64,000 nt of DNA from Chloroflexota bacterium (GTDB taxonomy: Bacteria > Chloroflexota > Limnocylindria > P2-11E): contig VBDU01000070.1 in the NCBI GenBank assembly GCA_005883625.1, forward strand, positions 1 through 64,000. Reading direction: 5' to 3'. The position numbers and the translations under genes were made by a program. This document shows positions 1-11,085 of the stretch, piece by piece; the stretch's first letter is position 1, and each line of letters begins with the position of its first letter. A model generated the notes under the pieces. It had not been told where the DNA came from, ran no database searches, and saw nothing but the letters and a program-made list of their open reading frames with translations.

Positions 1-48
1 GAGCTCGGCGAGCCCCGCGTCGACCGGCCGATCGTCCTTTTTCGCCAT
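1..48 (-). CDS. N-terminus of a gene cut by the window edge
   Basis: Sixteen codons are visible, reading MAKKDDRPVDAGLAEL, and the frame is still open at the window edge. The ATG has a GAGGA ribosome binding site five bases upstream. The gene follows the mutase B12 subunit by 25 bases on the same strand, so it is probably the next gene of the acyl-CoA operon. A carboxyltransferase, MeaB GTPase or epimerase would fit this position, but the visible residues do not decide between them. Confidence 0.55.
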   Translation of the reverse strand, partial: MAKKDDRPVDAGLAEL

Positions 49-73
49 ATTCCTCGTCCCCTCTTTCGATTCG

Positions 74-493
74 CTATCCGCTGGCGGCCATGCCGCGCTT
101 CCGCGGCACGGCCTCGCGTACGTACGTCGTGATCTCTTCGAGCGACGCGCCGGGCGGGAAGACGCGCTCGACCCCGTGCTTTCGGAGGTTCGGGATGTCG
201 GCCTCCGGGATGATCCCGCCGCCGAAGAGGAGCACGTCGTCGAGCCCTTTCTCGCGCATGAGCTCGCTGATGCGCGGGAACAGGTAGTTGTGCGCGCCCG
301 AGAGGAGCGACAGGCCGATCGCGTCCGCGTCCTCCTGCAGCGCGGTCTCGACGACCTGCTCGGGCGTCTGGTGCACGCCCGTGTAGATCACTTCCATACC
401 CGCGTCACGCAGCGCGCGCGCCACCACCTTGGCCCCCCGGTCGTGCCCGTCAAGGCCCGCCTTCGCGACGACGACGCGGATCGGACGCTTCAA
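74..493 (-). CDS. Methylmalonyl-CoA mutase, B12-binding subunit
   Basis: 139 residues forming one cobalamin-binding domain. The DGHDRG motif near residue 15 is the DxHxxG signature whose histidine ligates cobalt; SLLSGAH near residue 62 and the FGGGIIP loop near residue 90 complete the binding fold. In split mutases this small subunit pairs with a large catalytic subunit, here encoded two genes upstream at 1775-3484, to interconvert methylmalonyl-CoA and succinyl-CoA. The start is TTG, overlapping the stop of the DinB-fold gene as TTGA, which suggests translational coupling. The length is typical of stand-alone B12 subunits (130-140 residues). Confidence 0.93.
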   Translation of the reverse strand: MKRPIRVVVAKAGLDGHDRGAKVVARALRDAGMEVIYTGVHQTPEQVVETALQEDADAIGLSLLSGAHNYLFPRISELMREKGLDDVLLFGGGIIPEADIPNLRKHGVERVFPPGASLEEITTYVREAVPRKRGMAASG

Positions 494-1806
494 TCCGCGA
501 TCCCGAGGTCCTGGGCGTGGTCGGGGTAGTGGAGGTACGTGTCCCAGGCGACGAGGGACAGAGGGATCCGTTCGCGGAGCTCGTCCTCGGTGAGCGTCCG
601 TGCGATCTCGACGAGCCGGCGGTGCGCGGTGTCGAGCTCGTCGAGGATCGCCTCGGCGCCCACGAGCTTGCGGTTCTCGACCTCGCGCGCGTTGAACGCG
701 TCGACGTCGGCGTCGGACATCTCGGCGAACCGGCCCGCGCGCCAGTCGCGGATGCCGCGCTCTCCGTATTCCTCCCAGGCCGCGATGTGGCCGACGAGGT
801 CCTTGTACGTCCAGCCATTGGGGAGCAATTCGCCCATGCGGCCGCGGCCGATCTCGCGGATGCGCTCGCGGACGGGACGCCAGGCCTCGTCGACGCGGGC
901 CGCGAGCTCCGTCGCGGTGCGGGGACGCAATGCCGCGAGCTCGGCGTCGTGCTCGCTGAAATGGTTGAACGTCTCGCCCGCGACCAGGCGCAGGACCATG
1001 AGCGGCAGCGTGCCGTCCGGCAGCGCCCGTACGGCGTCCCGGACCGCGCGGTAGGCACGCTCCACCCGCTCGACGGAACGTCGCGCCGGGAGGGTCGCAG
1101 CCTGCTCGGCCGAGCGCGCGTTGACTGCGTCAACGTCCGGCTGTGGGCTCCGCCGTCCCTCGAGCCGCACGGGCAGCTCCGGCGGCACTCCCTCGAGCCA
1201 GCGCGCGATGTGCGCGAGCAGCGCCTTCCCCGTCCAGCCCGCCGGCGTCGTGCGCTCGAGACGCTCGGAGCCGACGAAACCGACGGCCTGCCAGAACCGC
1301 CCCCAGCCTTCCTCCATGCGAGCGACGAGCTCGTCGCGCGTCCACGGCAGGCCGCTCTCGAGCTCGACCTGGTGCTCGGCGTAGTGGTCGAACGTGTTTC
1401 CGGCGACGATGGCGCGGGCCCAGTGCTCGTTCGCCGCGAATTGCTCGTCGCTCAGCGCCTCGACCTCGTGCGTCAGGGCATCGTGTGCGTCGGCGAGCTC
1501 GCGTATCACCTCGCGTGCGCGTTTCCCTCGCGCCTCGGCCGCCACGCGCGCGTTGAACTCGTCGTCGTCATCCGACGGCGGTCCGGCGAAGTCGCCCGAC
1601 TCGCGCAGGCGCGCGAGGCGTGACGCGGTCGCGCGCTCCCATGCCGCGATGTGGGCGAGCATCTCCTGGTACGTCCACCCGGCGGAGGTGCGCTCTCGCA
1701 TCTTCCGCTCGCCGATCGTCCACGCGAGCGGCCAGAAGCCCCACCAGCCGTTCTGGATCCGGTCCTGAAGCTCCTTAGAAGTAGCCGGGATCGTGGTACT
1801 CCCCAT
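490..1806 (-). CDS. Triple-repeat DinB/DfsB-fold protein inside the mutase operon
   Basis: 438 residues made of three tandem copies of a DinB-like four-helix bundle, about residues 12-150, 155-295 and 297-435. Each copy carries a GWT...HIAxW segment ([44 protein letters not shown]) and ends in a helix with two histidines (FDHYAEH, FNHFSEH, YLHYPDH), so a metal-binding His triad is kept in all three. DinB-family members include thiol transferases and DfsB/ClbS protective proteins, but no specific function can be assigned. The ATG lies inside the end of the mutase large-subunit gene (32-base overlap), with AGGAGG only three bases upstream, which is unusually close. Its place between the two mutase subunits suggests a linked role. 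Confidence 0.85.
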   Translation of the reverse strand: MGSTTIPATSKELQDRIQNGWWGFWPLAWTIGERKMRERTSAGWTYQEMLAHIAAWERATASRLARLRESGDFAGPPSDDDDEFNARVAAEARGKRAREVIRELADAHDALTHEVEALSDEQFAANEHWARAIVAGNTFDHYAEHQVELESGLPWTRDELVARMEEGWGRFWQAVGFVGSERLERTTPAGWTGKALLAHIARWLEGVPPELPVRLEGRRSPQPDVDAVNARSAEQAATLPARRSVERVERAYRAVRDAVRALPDGTLPLMVLRLVAGETFNHFSEHDAELAALRPRTATELAARVDEAWRPVRERIREIGRGRMGELLPNGWTYKDLVGHIAAWEEYGERGIRDWRAGRFAEMSDADVDAFNAREVENRKLVGAEAILDELDTAHRRLVEIARTLTEDELRERIPLSLVAWDTYLHYPDHAQDLGIAD

Positions 1807-3484
1807 AGACCTCCTTCAGCACGCGCACCTGCTCGCCGACGCTCGCCATCGCGCGCGCGCATTCGAGGAACGCGGGCATGAGCTCGTCATTGCGCTTCGC
1901 GGCCTCGCGGAGACGTTCGAGCGACTTCTCCCAGCGGCCGTGGTCGCGCGCCGCACGAGTCTCCTGCAGCCGGGTGATCTGCTTGCGCTCGACCTGGGGG
2001 TCGATCGCCAGCGTCGGGATCGGCGGCTCCTCCTCGGTCATGTACGCGTTGATGCCGACGATCTTCTTCTCGCCCTCTTCGACCTGCTGCTGGAAGTGGA
2101 AGGACGCCTCGATGATCTCCCGCTGGGGGTAGCCGCGCTCCACCGCCTCGACCATCCCGCCCATCGACTCGACCTCGCGCAGATATCGGGCGAACCCCTG
2201 CTCCATGCGGTCCGTGAGCGCCTCGAGGTAATAGCTGCCCGCGAGCGCATCGATGGTGTCGGCGACGCCGGACTCGTGCGCGATGACCTGCTGCGTCCGC
2301 AGCGCGAGCGTCACCGCCTCCTTGGTCGGGAGCGCGTACGTCTCGTCGAGCGAATTCGTGTGGAGCGAGTTCGTCCCGCCAAGGATCGCGGCGAGCGCCT
2401 GGAGCGTCACGCGGACGACGTTGTTGTACGGCTGCTGCGCCGTGAGCGAGACGCCAGCGGTCTGGGCGTGCGTGCGCAGCAGGAGCGCGCGTTCGTTGGT
2501 CGGGTGGTAGCGCCGCTCGATCTCCCGCGCCCAGATGCGCCTCGCGGCGCGGAACTTCGCGATCTCCTCGAAGAAGTCGTTGTGCACATCGAAGAAGAAG
2601 GAGAGGTGCGGGACGAAGTCGCTGGGGTCCAGGCCGGCCTCGACGCCCCACTTCACGTACTCGAGGCCGTCGATGAGCGTGAACGCCAGCTCCTGGAGCG
2701 CGGTCGCTCCGGCCTCGCGGATGTGGTAGCCGGAGACGGAGATCGTGTTCCAGCGCGGGACCTCGCGTGACCCGAACCGGAAGGTGTCCACCACGAGCGA
2801 CATCGCGGGCTTGACCGGGACGATCCACTCCCGCTGCGCGATGTACTCCTTGAGGCAGTCGTTCTGGATCGTCCCGCCCAGCCGCGCGAAGGGGATGCCG
2901 CGCCTCTCGGCGGCCGCAAGGTACATCGCCCATACGATCGAGGCGGGACCGTTGATCGTCATCGACGTCGTGACCTCGTCGAGGGGGATCCGGTCGAAGA
3001 GGATCTCCATGTCGCGGAGCGTGTCGACGGCGACGCCCTCCCGCCCGACCTCGCCGCGCGAGAGCGGGTCGTCGCTATCGCGGCCCATGAGCGTCGGCAT
3101 GTCGAACGCGACCGACAGGCCGCTCACGCCCTGCGACAGCAGGTAGTGGAAGCGCTCGTTGCTGTCCTCGGCCGAGCCGAACCCCGCGAACTGGCGCATC
3201 GTCCAGAGCCGGCCGCGGTACATCGAGGCCTGCACGCCGCGCGTGTACGGGAACTCCCCGGGGAACCCGAGGTCGCGCGCGGGGTCGAAGCCCGCCAGAT
3301 CGTCCGCCGTGTAGAGGGGCTCGACGAGCTCATCCGAGAGCGTCGAGAAGCGCCGTTTGCGCTCGGGGCGCCGCGTGATCGCCGGCCCGTAGACCTCCTC
3401 GAGCCACCTCCGCTTCGCGTCGACTTCCGTTGGATGCGAAAGGGGCAGAGCCCCCTTCGACCCGGCCCCCTTCAACGTCGTCAT
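1775..3484 (-). CDS. Methylmalonyl-CoA mutase, large (catalytic) subunit
   Basis: 569 residues, the length of the catalytic TIM-barrel half of split mutases, without a B12 domain. Family motifs include FPYTRGVQASMYRGRLWTMR near residue 80, the SVAFDMPTLMGRDSD stretch, GGTIQNDCLKEYIAQ and LGGTNSLHTNSLDE. It rearranges methylmalonyl-CoA to succinyl-CoA (or a related branched acyl-CoA) with the B12 subunit at 74-493. The start ATG overlaps the acyl-CoA dehydrogenase stop as ATGA. Residues 9-15 are encoded by a GC-rich palindrome shared with other loci, just ahead of the conserved region. Isobutyryl-CoA mutase is a possible alternative because the substrate-determining residues were not resolved. 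Confidence 0.93.
   Translation of the reverse strand: MTTLKGAGSKGALPLSHPTEVDAKRRWLEEVYGPAITRRPERKRRFSTLSDELVEPLYTADDLAGFDPARDLGFPGEFPYTRGVQASMYRGRLWTMRQFAGFGSAEDSNERFHYLLSQGVSGLSVAFDMPTLMGRDSDDPLSRGEVGREGVAVDTLRDMEILFDRIPLDEVTTSMTINGPASIVWAMYLAAAERRGIPFARLGGTIQNDCLKEYIAQREWIVPVKPAMSLVVDTFRFGSREVPRWNTISVSGYHIREAGATALQELAFTLIDGLEYVKWGVEAGLDPSDFVPHLSFFFDVHNDFFEEIAKFRAARRIWAREIERRYHPTNERALLLRTHAQTAGVSLTAQQPYNNVVRVTLQALAAILGGTNSLHTNSLDETYALPTKEAVTLALRTQQVIAHESGVADTIDALAGSYYLEALTDRMEQGFARYLREVESMGGMVEAVERGYPQREIIEASFHFQQQVEEGEKKIVGINAYMTEEEPPIPTLAIDPQVERKQITRLQETRAARDHGRWEKSLERLREAAKRNDELMPAFLECARAMASVGEQVRVLKEVYGEYHDPGYF
3440..3457. repeat. GC-rich palindrome, copy in mutase 5' end
   Basis: AAGGGG-CAGAG-CCCCCTT, a near-perfect palindrome that resembles the dispersed GGGGCTCCGCCCC family. 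It falls in the coding region for the unconserved N-terminus of the mutase large subunit and keeps the frame open. A partial second arm (GGCCCCCTT) follows at 3464-3472. Confidence 0.6.
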
Positions 3485-4647
3485 GCGGCGAACAGGGAGC
3501 GCGCGATGACCAGGCGCTGGATCTCGCTCGTCCCCTCGTAGATCGTCGTCGCCCGCGCGTCGCGCGCGGCGCGCTCCACGGAGTACTCACGCATATAGCC
3601 GTACCCGCCGAAGACCTGGATCGCGGCGTGCGTGGCGCGTTGCGCGGCTTCGCTCGCGTAGAGCTTGGCCATGGAGGCCTCGCGCGTGAACGGCCGCCCG
3701 ACGTCGCGGAGCCACGCGGCGCGCAGCGCGAGGAGCCGCGCCGCGTCGGTCTCGGTCCGGCGCCGCGCGATCGAGAAAGAGACCATCTGGAAGTCGGCGA
3801 TCGGCCGTCCGAACTGCCGCCGCTCCTTCGCGTAGGCGGACGCGAGTGCGAGGGCGGACCGGGCGACGCCGATCGCCTGGGCGGCGATGCCGATCCGCCC
3901 GGCGTCCAGGCCGGCCATCGCGATCGAGAACCCCTTCCCGACCTCCCCGAGGAGGGCGTCCGCGCCGACGTGTACGCCGTCGAGGGTGACCGCGCTCGTG
4001 TCGGAGGCGAGCAGCCCGAGCTTGCGCTCAGGCTTGCCGATGGTCACGCCCGCGACATCCAGCGGGACGATGAACGCGGTGATGCCGGCGTGTCTTGCCG
4101 GGGGCTCCGCCCCCCGCGGACCCCCCGAGCTGCTGACGCGGAGGAGCGCGAGCAGCAGCGGGGCGTACCGCGCGTTCGTGACGAACAGCTTGTTGCCATC
4201 GAGCACCCAGCCGTCGCCGTCACGGCGGGCCGTGCCGCGCAGCGACGCCGCGTCGCTGCCGCTCGTCGGCTCGGTAAGACCGAACGCGCCGAGGCCGCTG
4301 CCGTCAATGAGACGCGGCAGCCAGCGCGCGCGCTGATCCAGCGTGCCGAAACGGACGAGCGATCCCGCGACGATCCCGCTGTTCACCGACACACCGACCG
4401 CGAGCGAGGCCCAGGCGGCGGCAAGCTCCTCGAGGACGAGCGCGAACGCGACCGTGGACGCGCCGAGGCCGCCGTCCCGCTCCGGCACCGTCATGCCGAG
4501 GACGCCCAGGTCCGCCAGCTCCCAGAAGAGCTCCCGCGGCAGCTTCCCGGCCTCCTCCGCGGCGGCGATCCGCGGCCCGAGCCGCTCCGACCACGCGGCG
4601 ACGGCGGCCGCGAGCTCGCGCTCGGTCCCGCCCGCGTACGGGTTCAC
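3481..4647 (-). CDS. Acyl-CoA dehydrogenase
   Basis: 388 residues, the usual size of FAD-dependent acyl-CoA dehydrogenases that form the alpha-beta double bond of acyl-CoA and pass electrons to [14 protein letters not shown] (near residue 120) and FVTNARY are the FAD/substrate-binding signature, and the C-terminal [10 protein letters not shown] contains the glutamate that acts as catalytic base in many family members. The start is GTG, overlapping the etfA stop as GTGA. Residues about 172-186, between two barrel strands, are encoded by an inserted GC-rich palindrome and give a Gly/Pro/Arg loop absent from the paralogue at 8424-9587. Substrate chain length is unknown; the mutase next door suggests branched or odd-chain acyl groups. 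Confidence 0.94.
   Translation of the reverse strand: MNPYAGGTERELAAAVAAWSERLGPRIAAAEEAGKLPRELFWELADLGVLGMTVPERDGGLGASTVAFALVLEELAAAWASLAVGVSVNSGIVAGSLVRFGTLDQRARWLPRLIDGSGLGAFGLTEPTSGSDAASLRGTARRDGDGWVLDGNKLFVTNARYAPLLLALLRVSSSGGPRGAEPPARHAGITAFIVPLDVAGVTIGKPERKLGLLASDTSAVTLDGVHVGADALLGEVGKGFSIAMAGLDAGRIGIAAQAIGVARSALALASAYAKERRQFGRPIADFQMVSFSIARRRTETDAARLLALRAAWLRDVGRPFTREASMAKLYASEAAQRATHAAIQVFGGYGYMREYSVERAARDARATTIYEGTSEIQRLVIARSLFAA
4098..4128. repeat. GC-rich palindrome inside acyl-CoA dehydrogenase
   Basis: The core GGGGGCTCCGCCCCCC is followed by GCGGACCCCCC. It sits in frame in the middle of the dehydrogenase gene and adds a surface-loop-like segment without breaking the reading frame. 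It is one of about eleven copies in the window. Confidence 0.75.
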
Positions 4648-5531
4648 GACGACGCCTTCGCCTTCTTGACCGCCTCGGTGAACGCGGGGACGAACTCGAA
4701 GACGTCGCCGACGACGCCGTAGTCCGCGATCTTGAAGATGTCGGCGTCCGGATCCTTGTTCACCGCGACGATCACCTTGCTCGACGTCATACCCGCGAGG
4801 TGCTGGATCGCGCCGGAGATCCCGAGCGCGACGTAGAGGTCCGGCGTCACGGTCTTCCCCGTCTGCCCGACCTGCTCCTCGTTCGGGCGCCAGCCGGCAT
4901 CAGTGACCGCCCGGGACGCGCCGACCGCGCCACCGAGGGCGTCCGCGAGCTGCTCCACGAGGTGCCAGTTCTCCGGTCCCTTGAGGCCGCGCCCGCCGGA
5001 TACGACGACGCGCGCTTCGGCGAGTGAGACGCGCTTGCCGCTCGACGGGGTCGGCGCGAAACTGGTGAACGCGAGCTTCTCGGCGCTCGTGTCGGCGGGG
5101 AGCGCGGTCACCGTGGGCGGCGTGGCGTTCGCCGGGAGCGGGAAGGCGCCGGGCCGGATCGACAGCACCGCGGGCAACGCGACCCGCAGCTTCGCGCGGA
5201 TCTTCCCTGCGTACATCGGGCGCTCGACCACGAGCGCGCCGCCGTCGGAAGCCAGGCCCGTGCAATCGGCCGCGTAGGCCCGGCCCAGGCGCGCCGCCAG
5301 GCGCGCACCGAGATCGCGCCCGTTGAGCGTGGCGCCCGTGAGGATGAGGTCCGGCGCGTCGCTCTTCGCCTTCGCCGCGAGCGCGGAGACCGCAGGCAGC
5401 GCGCTGTAGCGATCAAGACCGGTAACCTCGACCACGCTCGTCTCGCCGAGGGTGCCGGCCTTGGCCGCGAGCTCGAGTGTCACGCGGCGCAGCTCGTTGT
5501 CCTTCCGCTCGGCGACGACGAGGATCTTCAC
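4644..5531 (-). CDS. etfA: Electron transfer flavoprotein alpha subunit
   Basis: 295 residues. The C-terminal FAD-binding domain carries the ETF-alpha signature: [17 protein letters not shown] near residue 230, followed by [23 protein letters not shown]. With EtfB it accepts electrons from the acyl-CoA dehydrogenases of this operon and hands them to the membrane oxidoreductase encoded at 6418-8427. The start is GTG, overlapping the etfB stop as GTGA. The N-terminus [21 protein letters not shown] is complete and typical. Confidence 0.96.
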   Translation of the reverse strand: MKILVVAERKDNELRRVTLELAAKAGTLGETSVVEVTGLDRYSALPAVSALAAKAKSDAPDLILTGATLNGRDLGARLAARLGRAYAADCTGLASDGGALVVERPMYAGKIRAKLRVALPAVLSIRPGAFPLPANATPPTVTALPADTSAEKLAFTSFAPTPSSGKRVSLAEARVVVSGGRGLKGPENWHLVEQLADALGGAVGASRAVTDAGWRPNEEQVGQTGKTVTPDLYVALGISGAIQHLAGMTSSKVIVAVNKDPDADIFKIADYGVVGDVFEFVPAFTEAVKKAKASS

Positions 5532-6298
5532 AGGACTTTCGCCTCGTCGCGAAGCAATGTCGCCAGCTGCTCGGCGACCGCCTTCATGTCGCCGTCCTTC
5601 AGGATCTTTCCCCCGCCTCGCGCGGGCGGTGTCTCCAGAGCGACGATCTCGAGCCGCGGCCCGCCGAGGTCCGCGCCGAGCGAGCCCACCGGCCGCTCGG
5701 GGATCTCCTTCTTCTTCGCCTTCATGATCCCCGGGAGCGACGGGTAACGCGGCTCCTTCTCGCTCTTATGCGCGGTGCCGAGGACCGGGAACGACGCTTT
5801 CCAGACCTCGTGCCCGCCCTCCACCTCGCGCCAGAGCTCTACGCCACCCTCCGCGGGCACGAGCCTTGTGAGCATGGACACGTGCGGCCAGCCGAGGACC
5901 TCGGCGAGCGCGGGCCCGACGAACCCCTGGTCGTCGTCGGACGCCTGCTTCCCGCAGAGCACGAGGTCCGGCTTCGTCTCGAGGGCGACCTTCGCGAGCG
6001 CGCGCGCCACCGCGAGATCCGACAGCGGCTCCTCAGCGAGGACGAGCGAGGCGTCGTCGCAGCCCATCGCCAGCGCCTGGCGCAGCGCGTCGCGCGAGCG
6101 CGCGGGACCGACCGTCACGACGCTCACCGTGGTCGACGCGTCCGCGTCCTTGCGCTCGAGGGCCATCTCGATCGCATACTCGTCGGACGGCGAGATCGAC
6201 CAGGTGATGCCTTCGGTCGCGATGCTCTTTCCATCGGCGCCGACCTTGACGCGTACGGTCGAGTCGGGGACCTGCTTGATCGGAATGAGGATCTTCAG
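5528..6298 (-). CDS. etfB: Electron transfer flavoprotein beta subunit, CTG start
   Basis: 256 residues if it starts at CTG (6296-6298). The sequence then begins [19 protein letters not shown], the canonical EtfB start; the first ATG (6164-6166) lies 44 codons later, past conserved sequence such as [13 protein letters not shown] stop sits directly before the CTG in the same frame, so no upstream start is possible, and GGAG lies eight bases upstream. The [21 protein letters not shown] and [15 protein letters not shown] regions form the AMP-binding/ETF-beta signature. It forms the heterodimer with EtfA. The gene abuts the 36-residue membrane peptide with no spacer and overlaps etfA. Confidence 0.93.
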   Translation of the reverse strand: MKILIPIKQVPDSTVRVKVGADGKSIATEGITWSISPSDEYAIEMALERKDADASTTVSVVTVGPARSRDALRQALAMGCDDASLVLAEEPLSDLAVARALAKVALETKPDLVLCGKQASDDDQGFVGPALAEVLGWPHVSMLTRLVPAEGGVELWREVEGGHEVWKASFPVLGTAHKSEKEPRYPSLPGIMKAKKKEIPERPVGSLGADLGGPRLEIVALETPPARGGGKILKDGDMKAVAEQLATLLRDEAKVL

Positions 6299-6409
6299 CT
6301 AGAGCTCCGTCTGGTCGCCCTGGTACCAGAGCGCGAACGCGACCGCGCCGCCCGCGACCCCGAGGGCGACCAGCGCGAAGACGATCGCGAAGATGGTCTG
6401 ACTGTCCAT
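6299..6409 (-). CDS. Small single-pass membrane peptide (36 residues)
   Basis: An ATG-started 36-codon frame: a short polar head (MDSQT), one hydrophobic helix of about 22 residues rich in Ala, Val, Gly and Phe, then a charged tail ending GDQTEL. It lies 8 bases after the Fe-S oxidoreductase stop and touches the CTG start of etfB. No ribosome binding site is visible; the leader is A-rich. The position between two subunits of one electron-transfer chain suggests an accessory membrane subunit or a coupling peptide, which is inference. I do not recognise a family. Confidence 0.6.
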   Translation of the reverse strand: MDSQTIFAIVFALVALGVAGGAVAFALWYQGDQTEL

Positions 6410-6417
6410 TTGTTTTG

Positions 6418-8427
6418 TTATGTACTACCCATCGAATCTTGATCGAGCGTTGCCGCGACCAGCTCCAAGACGTCCACTGGCTTGACCTGGTCCTGCACAC
6501 CCTTTGCCCCGACGCCCTCCTCCAGCATGATCAAGCAGAAGGGGCAGCCGCTGGCGACCTTGGTCGCCCCCGAGCCGGTCGCCATGAGCTGGTCAATCCG
6601 CCGGTGGTTCACGCGCTGGCCGACCTTCTCCTCCATCCACATCCGTCCGCCGCCGGCGCCGCAGCAAAAGCCGCGCTCGCGGTGGTGGGGGGCGATCTCG
6701 ACGCGGCGGACGCCCGGGATCGCGTCGAGCAGTGCGCGCGGCTCGTCGTAGATCCCGTTGTGCCGGCCGAGGTAGCAGGGATCGTGGTACGCGACCACGT
6801 CCTCGCCGTCCTGCCTGATGCGCACGCGCCCCTCGGCCACGAGACGCCGGACGAAGGTGAGAGCGTGCTCGACCTCGTAGCGTCCGCCGAGCTGCGGATA
6901 TTCGTTCGCGATCGTGTTGAAGCAGTGCGGGCAGCTCGCGAGGACCTTCTTCACGCCGTAGCGGCCGAAGCTCTCGATGTTCTGCTGGGCCTGCAGCTGC
7001 CAGAGGTACTCGTTGCCGATCCGCCGCGCCGGATCGCCGTTGCAGGTCTCCTCCGCACCGAGGATCGCGAACGACACGCCCGCCGCCCGCAAGATCGAGA
7101 CGAGCGCCTTTGCGACGCGCTGGTTACGGCGGTCCACCGACGCCGCACAGCCGACGAAGTAAAGCCATTCGGCATCGGGCTTCTCCGCGAACGTGGGCAC
7201 GCCGAGCTCCCTGGCCCAGTCGCCGCGCGACTCGCGCGGCTCGCCCCACGGGTTCCCCGCGCGCTCGATGTTCGTGAGCGCGCGCTGCGCCTCGGGCGGG
7301 GCCGCCGACTCCATCATCGCGAGGTGGCGGCGCATGTCGACGATCTTGTCGATGTGCTCGATCGTGACCGGACACGCTTCCACACATGCCGCGCACGTCG
7401 TACACGCCCAGAGCTCCTCCGGCTTCGATTCGACCCAATGCGCGGGCGGCGTGCCTGCGGCCGTGGGGTCCGCGAGGAGCGACGGCCCTTCGCGCAGGAG
7501 CTGGTCCCGGATGTCCAGCACGATCTTCTGCGGGTCGAGCGGCTTGCCGGTCGCGAGCGCGGGGCAGTTGTCGGAGCAGCGCCCGCACTCGGTGCAGGTG
7601 TAGGCGTCGAGGAGCTGCTTCCAGGAGAGGTCGCGGAGCGAGGCCGCGCCGAAGCTGTCCTTGTTCTCGATGTCGGGGATGAGGTCGAGCGCGCCGCGCG
7701 GTGTTTGCTTGCGGAAGAACACGTTCGGAAGCGTCGTGACGATATGGAGATGCTTCGACTGCGGGAGGTACGCCGCGAACGCGAGCACCGTGATGACGTG
7801 GAGCCACCAGGCGTAGATGAAGACCACCGCCGAGCTCTCGTAGGGGTAGATCGAGCTCAGGATCGCGCCGGCGATCGGCGGAGGCGTGTACCCCTTCTCG
7901 AGATTGCCGGCGGCCAGTCCCGCCCCTTCGAACACGAGCAGCGTGATCATGAGGATCCCGATCAGGGCGAGGATCACGTATCCGTCGAGCGCGACGTGCA
8001 TCCGCGGTGGCCGCAGGAAGGCCCGGCGCACGGCCGCGACCGCGATCGAGGTCAGGACCAGGACGGCGAAGACGTCGATCGTCCACGCGAAGAGGGCGCT
8101 GCCCGCGCCGGGGACGTGGAGGCCGAGGATCCCGCTCAGCAGGAGGTCGATCGTCCCGACGGTGATGACGAGGAAGCCCCAGAAGATGAAGGCGTGCGCC
8201 AGTCCGCGGACGTAGTACGGGCGCTTGAGCAGCTTGCGCTGTCCGAGGTAGACGACGAGCTCGTCGCGGAGGCGCCGCCAGGGGTGATCGATCCGCGCCT
8301 CGTCGCGGCCGAGTCGGATGTACCGGTAGAGCCGCCAGGCGCGCCAGAAGAAGGCGCCGAATCCGACCAGCGCAAGTCCGAGCAGAATCGCGCCCCATGG
8401 CACGAAGCCACCTGTCGGGGGGATCAT
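6418..8427 (-). CDS. Membrane Fe-S ETF:menaquinone oxidoreductase (FadF/EMO-like)
   Basis: 669 residues. The first 270 or so contain about six hydrophobic segments resembling the nitrate reductase gamma (b-type cytochrome) domain. Then come two [4Fe-4S] motifs, [12 protein letters not shown] and [12 protein letters not shown], and two CCG (heterodisulfide reductase) domains with GCAAS...[11 protein letters not shown] and DPCYLGRH...CCGAGGG. This is the architecture of FadF/EMO proteins, which take electrons from EtfAB to menaquinone. The ATG start overlaps the dehydrogenase stop as ATGA. A much longer in-frame reading upstream to 9684 is only a shadow of the neighbouring genes. Confidence 0.92.
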   Translation of the reverse strand: MIPPTGGFVPWGAILLGLALVGFGAFFWRAWRLYRYIRLGRDEARIDHPWRRLRDELVVYLGQRKLLKRPYYVRGLAHAFIFWGFLVITVGTIDLLLSGILGLHVPGAGSALFAWTIDVFAVLVLTSIAVAAVRRAFLRPPRMHVALDGYVILALIGILMITLLVFEGAGLAAGNLEKGYTPPPIAGAILSSIYPYESSAVVFIYAWWLHVITVLAFAAYLPQSKHLHIVTTLPNVFFRKQTPRGALDLIPDIENKDSFGAASLRDLSWKQLLDAYTCTECGRCSDNCPALATGKPLDPQKIVLDIRDQLLREGPSLLADPTAAGTPPAHWVESKPEELWACTTCAACVEACPVTIEHIDKIVDMRRHLAMMESAAPPEAQRALTNIERAGNPWGEPRESRGDWARELGVPTFAEKPDAEWLYFVGCAASVDRRNQRVAKALVSILRAAGVSFAILGAEETCNGDPARRIGNEYLWQLQAQQNIESFGRYGVKKVLASCPHCFNTIANEYPQLGGRYEVEHALTFVRRLVAEGRVRIRQDGEDVVAYHDPCYLGRHNGIYDEPRALLDAIPGVRRVEIAPHHRERGFCCGAGGGRMWMEEKVGQRVNHRRIDQLMATGSGATKVASGCPFCLIMLEEGVGAKGVQDQVKPVDVLELVAATLDQDSMGST

Positions 8428-9587
8428 TCCTTCAGGAGCTCCTCGGCGATGACGAGCTTCATGATCTCGCTCGTTCCCTCGTAGATCTCCGTGATCTTCG
8501 CGTCGCGATAGTGGCGCTCCGCAGGGAACTCCGTCAGATAGCCGTAGCCGCCGAAGATCTGGACGCAGTCGCGCGCGGCGCGGACGGCCACGTCGGAGGC
8601 AAACAGCTTCGCCTGCGCCGCCGCCATGACGTGGTCTTCGCCGCGATCCTTGAGCGCCGCGGCGCGCCAGGTGAGCAGGCGCGCGGCGTCGACCTCGGTC
8701 GCCATGTTCGCGAGCATCTCCTGGATCGCCTGGAACTCGGCGATCTTCTTCCCGAACGCCTCGCGCTCTTTCGCGTACGCGAGCGCGTCCTCGAGGCACG
8801 CGCGCCCGATGCCCACCGCCTGCGCCGCGATCCCGATGCGTCCGCCGTCGAGCGTGTCCAGCGCGATGCGGAAGCCCGCGCTGGCCTCGCCGAGGAGACC
8901 CTCGTCGCCGACGCGCACTCCGTCGAAGATGAGCTGCGCGGTGTCGGAGCCGCGGATGCCGAGCTTGTGCTCGACCTTGCCGACCGTGAGGCCCTTCGTC
9001 TTCTTGTCGACGACGAACGCCGCGATCCCTCTGTGGCCCTTGGGCGGATCCGTCTGCGCGAAGACGATGACGACGTCGGCGGACGCGCCATTCGTGATGA
9101 AGTTCTTCGTGCCGGACAGGAGCCAGCCCTGCCCGTCGCGCTTCGCGCTCGTGCGCATGGCCGCGGCGTCGCTGCCGGAGGCCGGCTCGGAGAGAGCGAA
9201 GCAGCCGAGCAGCTTTCCCGATGCGAGCGGCCGGAGCCAGCGCTCCTTCTGCGTGTCGCTCCCGTGCCGCAGTAGCGGCTGGCACACGAGCGAGTTGTTC
9301 ACGCTCATGACGACGCCGGTCGACGCGCAGGCGCGATTGATCTCCTCCATGACGAGGACCGCGCTCACCGTGTCGAGGCCCGCGCCGCCCCACCGCTCGG
9401 GGACCGCGATGCCCATGAACCCGAGCGACGCCATCTCCGCGAGGAGCGCCTTTGGGATCGCTGCTTTCGCGTCGATCTCGGTCGCGTGCGGGAGGACCTT
9501 CTCCGTCGCGAACTCGCGCGCCGTCCGCTGCGCGAGCTCCTGCTCGTCCGTGAGCGTGAGGTCGAAACCGACGTCGGCAGCGGTCAC
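8424..9587 (-). CDS. Acyl-CoA dehydrogenase
   Basis: 387 residues, beginning [27 protein letters not shown] and FITNGASAD form the FAD-binding signature, [17 protein letters not shown] is the conserved C-terminal helix region, and IYEGTSEI holds the usual catalytic glutamate. It is a paralogue of the enzyme at 3481-4647 but lacks the palindrome-encoded loop. Two in-frame GTG codons (9593 and 9587) are possible; I chose 9587 because it forms a GTGA overlap with the preceding stop, as elsewhere in the operon. Short- or branched-chain acyl-CoA is the likely substrate, with EtfAB as acceptor. Confidence 0.94.
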   Translation of the reverse strand: MTAADVGFDLTLTDEQELAQRTAREFATEKVLPHATEIDAKAAIPKALLAEMASLGFMGIAVPERWGGAGLDTVSAVLVMEEINRACASTGVVMSVNNSLVCQPLLRHGSDTQKERWLRPLASGKLLGCFALSEPASGSDAAAMRTSAKRDGQGWLLSGTKNFITNGASADVVIVFAQTDPPKGHRGIAAFVVDKKTKGLTVGKVEHKLGIRGSDTAQLIFDGVRVGDEGLLGEASAGFRIALDTLDGGRIGIAAQAVGIGRACLEDALAYAKEREAFGKKIAEFQAIQEMLANMATEVDAARLLTWRAAALKDRGEDHVMAAAQAKLFASDVAVRAARDCVQIFGGYGYLTEFPAERHYRDAKITEIYEGTSEIMKLVIAEELLKE

Positions 9588-9912
9588 CGCCACCGGCGCA
9601 CCCCGAGGACGCGCCCGTCGGGATCGCGGGCGAGAAAGTACCCGTCCCGCATCTCGCCAACCGTCGCGCCGCGCGAGCGGGCACGGTCGAACGCGCCGTC
9701 GAGATCGTCCACGTGGAACCACGGCAGGAAACCCCACTGGGCGGGCTCGTCCTCGCGGTCGTGGACGGTGAACGTGGCCCCGCCCGCGGGCTCGAACCAC
9801 ACGGAGTCGTCGTGCGGGCGCTGCCGGCGAAGGCCGAGGACGTCGTCGTAGAAGCGCGCGACCTCGTCGCGGCGCGATGTGAACGCGAAGACGTTCGTGA
9901 GCGTGGGAGGTT

Positions 9913-9916
<4 letters not shown>
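9584..9916 (-). CDS. Small VOC-superfamily protein without metal ligands
   Basis: 110 residues with one betaalphabetabetabeta VOC pattern: the [23 protein letters not shown] opening, [18 protein letters not shown] in the middle and [12 protein letters not shown] at the end. The positions that bind metal in glyoxalases and methylmalonyl-CoA epimerase are not kept: the first-strand His is Phe and the final Glu is Gly. It is therefore unlikely to be a normal epimerase despite its operon, and may be a binding or regulatory protein. ATGA and GTGA overlaps join it to thiolase and dehydrogenase. Confidence 0.8.

Positions 9917-11081
<1,165 letters not shown>

Positions 11082-11085
<4 letters not shown>

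Noticed and set aside
6418-9684. A continuous 1088-codon reading frame spanning the Fe-S oxidoreductase and upstream region.
   Set aside because: The part upstream of 8427 is an alternative frame of the acyl-CoA dehydrogenase gene; the real start is the ATG at 8427, which forms an ATGA overlap.
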